Shown: positions 62,799-64,000 of the stretch, one piece after another
Position numbering within the stretch: position 1 is the stretch's first letter
Layout of the letters: the number at the start of each line of letters is the position of its first letter
DNA from: Aliitabrizicola sp041905595
Lineage (GTDB): Bacteria > Pseudomonadota > Alphaproteobacteria > Rhodobacterales > Rhodobacteraceae
Direction of reading: 5' to 3'
DNA: 64,000 nucleotides
NCBI GenBank assembly: GCA_041905595.1
Contig: JAYRKT010000017.1
Coordinates: forward strand, 16,618-80,617
Notes under the pieces: generated by a model
The model's database searches: none
What the model saw: the letters and a program-made list of their open reading frames with translations, nothing else
What the model was told of the DNA's origin: nothing
Position numbers and translations under genes: made by a program

Positions 62799-62832
62799 CC
62801 TTCCGGCGGCGTGCCCGACTCCCGCCGGAAGG
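62799..62832 (+). promoter_or_regulatory. Eleven-pair hairpin hiding the Shine-Dalgarno of the next gene
   Basis: CCTTCCGGCGG (62799-62809) pairs perfectly with CCGCCGGAAGG (62822-62832). GGAAGGA in the 3' arm is the ribosome site of the gene at 62840. It could be a translational control element or thermosensor. Confidence 0.45.
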
Positions 62833-62839
62833 ACAGTTC

Positions 62840-63475
62840 ATGACTGATACGATGACAAGCGACACCCTGGCGGACCTGTTCACGCGCTCTGACGGAACCT
62901 ACATGTTTTCAAGGTGGGGGCGTCCGATCGCCCCGGTGGTGTTCGGCGTCGAGGAGGCGACGCTGCGCGTCGTGAAGGGCGCATTCGAGGCTGTCACGCT
63001 CCTTGCCGGACACCCGATGGCCGAGACCGATCCCGAGCTTGGCGTCAACCTGATGGTGTTCTTCTTGCGCGATTGGTTCGAATTGCTTCAGGTGCCCGAT
63101 CTGAACCGGCTGATCCCGAACTTGCATGCACTTTGTGACCGGTTGCGGAAGCAAGAGGCGAACCAGTATCGCCTTTTCCGCTTTGATCGAGAGGGCGCGA
63201 TAAAGGCCGCCTTTGTCTTCCTGCGGATGGATCGGCACCTGTCGGACATGCCGGTCGAGACTCTGGCACTGGCCCAAGCGGTGCAGGCTATGCTGCTGTG
63301 GTCGGACCGCGCCTTCGACCGGCAATCACCGCTGGCGCAGGCGGGAGAAACCGTGATCCTGCGGCCCGAGATTGCCGCCGTGATCCGCGCAGCCTATGAC
63401 CCCGTCCTGCCCAAGGTGGCGCGCGATCCGAGCCACGCCCTTCGCCTTGCGGCGCGGCTGCCCCGCGCCAACTAG
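62840..63475 (+). CDS. Conserved hypothetical cytoplasmic protein
   Basis: 211 residues from ATG 62840. Rich in helices and aromatic residues (LFTRSDGTYMFSRWGRPIAPVVFGVEEATLRVVKGAFEAVTLLAGHPMAETDPELGVNLMVFFLRDW). No signal peptide and no catalytic motif I recognise; a family conserved in Rhodobacteraceae, I believe. A stable hairpin covers its ribosome site. Its end overlaps the convergent creA gene by 4 bp. Confidence 0.75.
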   Translation: MTDTMTSDTLADLFTRSDGTYMFSRWGRPIAPVVFGVEEATLRVVKGAFEAVTLLAGHPMAETDPELGVNLMVFFLRDWFELLQVPDLNRLIPNLHALCDRLRKQEANQYRLFRFDREGAIKAAFVFLRMDRHLSDMPVETLALAQAVQAMLLWSDRAFDRQSPLAQAGETVILRPEIAAVIRAAYDPVLPKVARDPSHALRLAARLPRAN

Positions 63476-63936
63476 TTCTGCGGGACCTGAACGGTCGAGA
63501 TCGCCATCTTGCCCGAGCCCTTGGTCAACTCGCTGGCGTGCGCCAGATAGACGAGTGTGTGATTGGCCTTGTCGTAGATCCGCGTCACCTTCAGCGACTT
63601 GAAGATCAACGAGCGACTGGCCGAGAACACGTCCTCACCACTTGGGCTGTCGTCGATGTCGCCCAAGGTGATCGGGCCGGTCTGGCTGCAGTCGATGGCC
63701 GAATAAGAGGGATCCTCGAACCAGTTGCCCTGCTGAAGCCGGTCGATCAACGAGCGGTCGAAATAGGCGACGTGGCAGGTCACGCCCTGCACCTTCGGGT
63801 CGGGGATCGCCTCGATGACGATGTCATTGCCGACCCAGTCGACCCCGACCCGGCCAATTTCCTGCGCGACGGACGCGGAGGGGAGGGCGAGGCCCAGAAG
63901 CAATGCCCCCGAAAGGAGCGAGGCGCGGATCGTCAT
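63472..63936 (-). CDS. creA: CreA family exported protein
   Basis: 154 residues from ATG 63936 with signal peptide TIRASLLSGALLLGLALPSASVAQ. Mature CreA pattern: IGRVGVDWVGNDIVIEAIPDPKVQGVTCHVAYFDR, DPSYSAIDCSQTGPI, RSLIFKSLKVTRIYDKANHTLVYLA. Periplasmic, function unknown in spite of the name. Two cysteines likely pair. Overlaps the hypothetical gene by 4 bp. Confidence 0.9.
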   Translation of the reverse strand: MTIRASLLSGALLLGLALPSASVAQEIGRVGVDWVGNDIVIEAIPDPKVQGVTCHVAYFDRSLIDRLQQGNWFEDPSYSAIDCSQTGPITLGDIDDSPSGEDVFSASRSLIFKSLKVTRIYDKANHTLVYLAHASELTKGSGKMAISTVQVPQN

Positions 63937-64000
63937 GTCATGCCCTTTCGTTTTGGCGGCTCCACCGGACTTAGGAAGCGCCGCTGCCTGCACAAGGGTC

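Overview
This 64-kb window is GC-rich chromosomal DNA from an alphaproteobacterium, most likely family Rhodobacteraceae. Supporting features are a class I (archaeal-type) lysyl-tRNA synthetase, phosphatidylcholine synthase, DUF1127 proteins, a xerC-DUF484 / fsa / priA neighbourhood, an argD-argF pair, a ruvC-ruvA-ruvB group and a perfect CtrA-type site (TTAA-N7-TTAA). I see no rRNA, tRNA, CRISPR array, insertion sequence or prophage. Most of the window is ordinary housekeeping and conserved hypothetical genes with uniform codon use; the clear exception is one AT-rich gene directly behind lepA.

Layout. 1-1.9 kb: a LysR regulator (cut by the left edge) divergent from a cupin gene, then a small DUF1127-like ORF. 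2.1-4.9 kb: arginine synthesis (argD, argF) followed by an isochorismatase-type hydrolase. 5-10.5 kb: MFS permease, HrpB helicase, DUF3108 protein and the meaB GTPase. 10.7-12.5 kb: rpmB, a 2OG-Fe(II) oxygenase, a low-molecular-weight phosphatase and a small secreted protein. 12.7-16.1 kb: lepA and the AT-rich OLD-like ATPase/TOPRIM gene, then a heavily base-paired intergenic region. 16.3-21.2 kb: small stress, regulatory and membrane genes (flavin-binding-fold protein, CBS protein, lipoprotein with CtrA box, orphan ParA, kinase, GlsB, channel-like protein). 21.3-23.7 kb: a divergent pair for surface polysaccharide (TupA-like ATP-grasp and a glycosyltransferase). 23.6-27.7 kb: YciI, a 25-residue membrane microprotein, DUF4256, ettA and a MarR-GNAT fusion. 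27.8-33.4 kb: nadD, dacB, a TerB-like protein, lysK, a GFA-family protein and a CHAD protein.

33.5-36.8 kb: two small exported proteins and a 762-residue beta-helix protein that resembles a phage or gene-transfer-agent spike. 36.8-43.5 kb: HugZ-like protein, truA, ycjX-ycjF and a very large DUF2339 membrane protein. 43.5-51.4 kb: ileS with a possible isoleucine-containing leader peptide, ogt, a TerC-like DUF475 protein, pcs, xerC, DUF484 and fsa. 51.5-57.3 kb: priA, an NTF2-like protein, a geranylgeranyl-reductase-type flavoprotein, prmA and a DUF1127 protein. 57.7-64 kb: ruvC-ruvA-htpX-ruvB, an AraC regulator, two small exported proteins, a conserved hypothetical and creA.

Points that most deserve follow-up are the ileS leader (promoter, Ile-bearing mini-ORF and mutually exclusive hairpins), the transferred OLD-like gene, the spike-like gene with a Shine-Dalgarno-masking hairpin, and the CtrA site in front of a small lipoprotein gene. 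Functional names rest on motif recognition by eye; no database search was possible.
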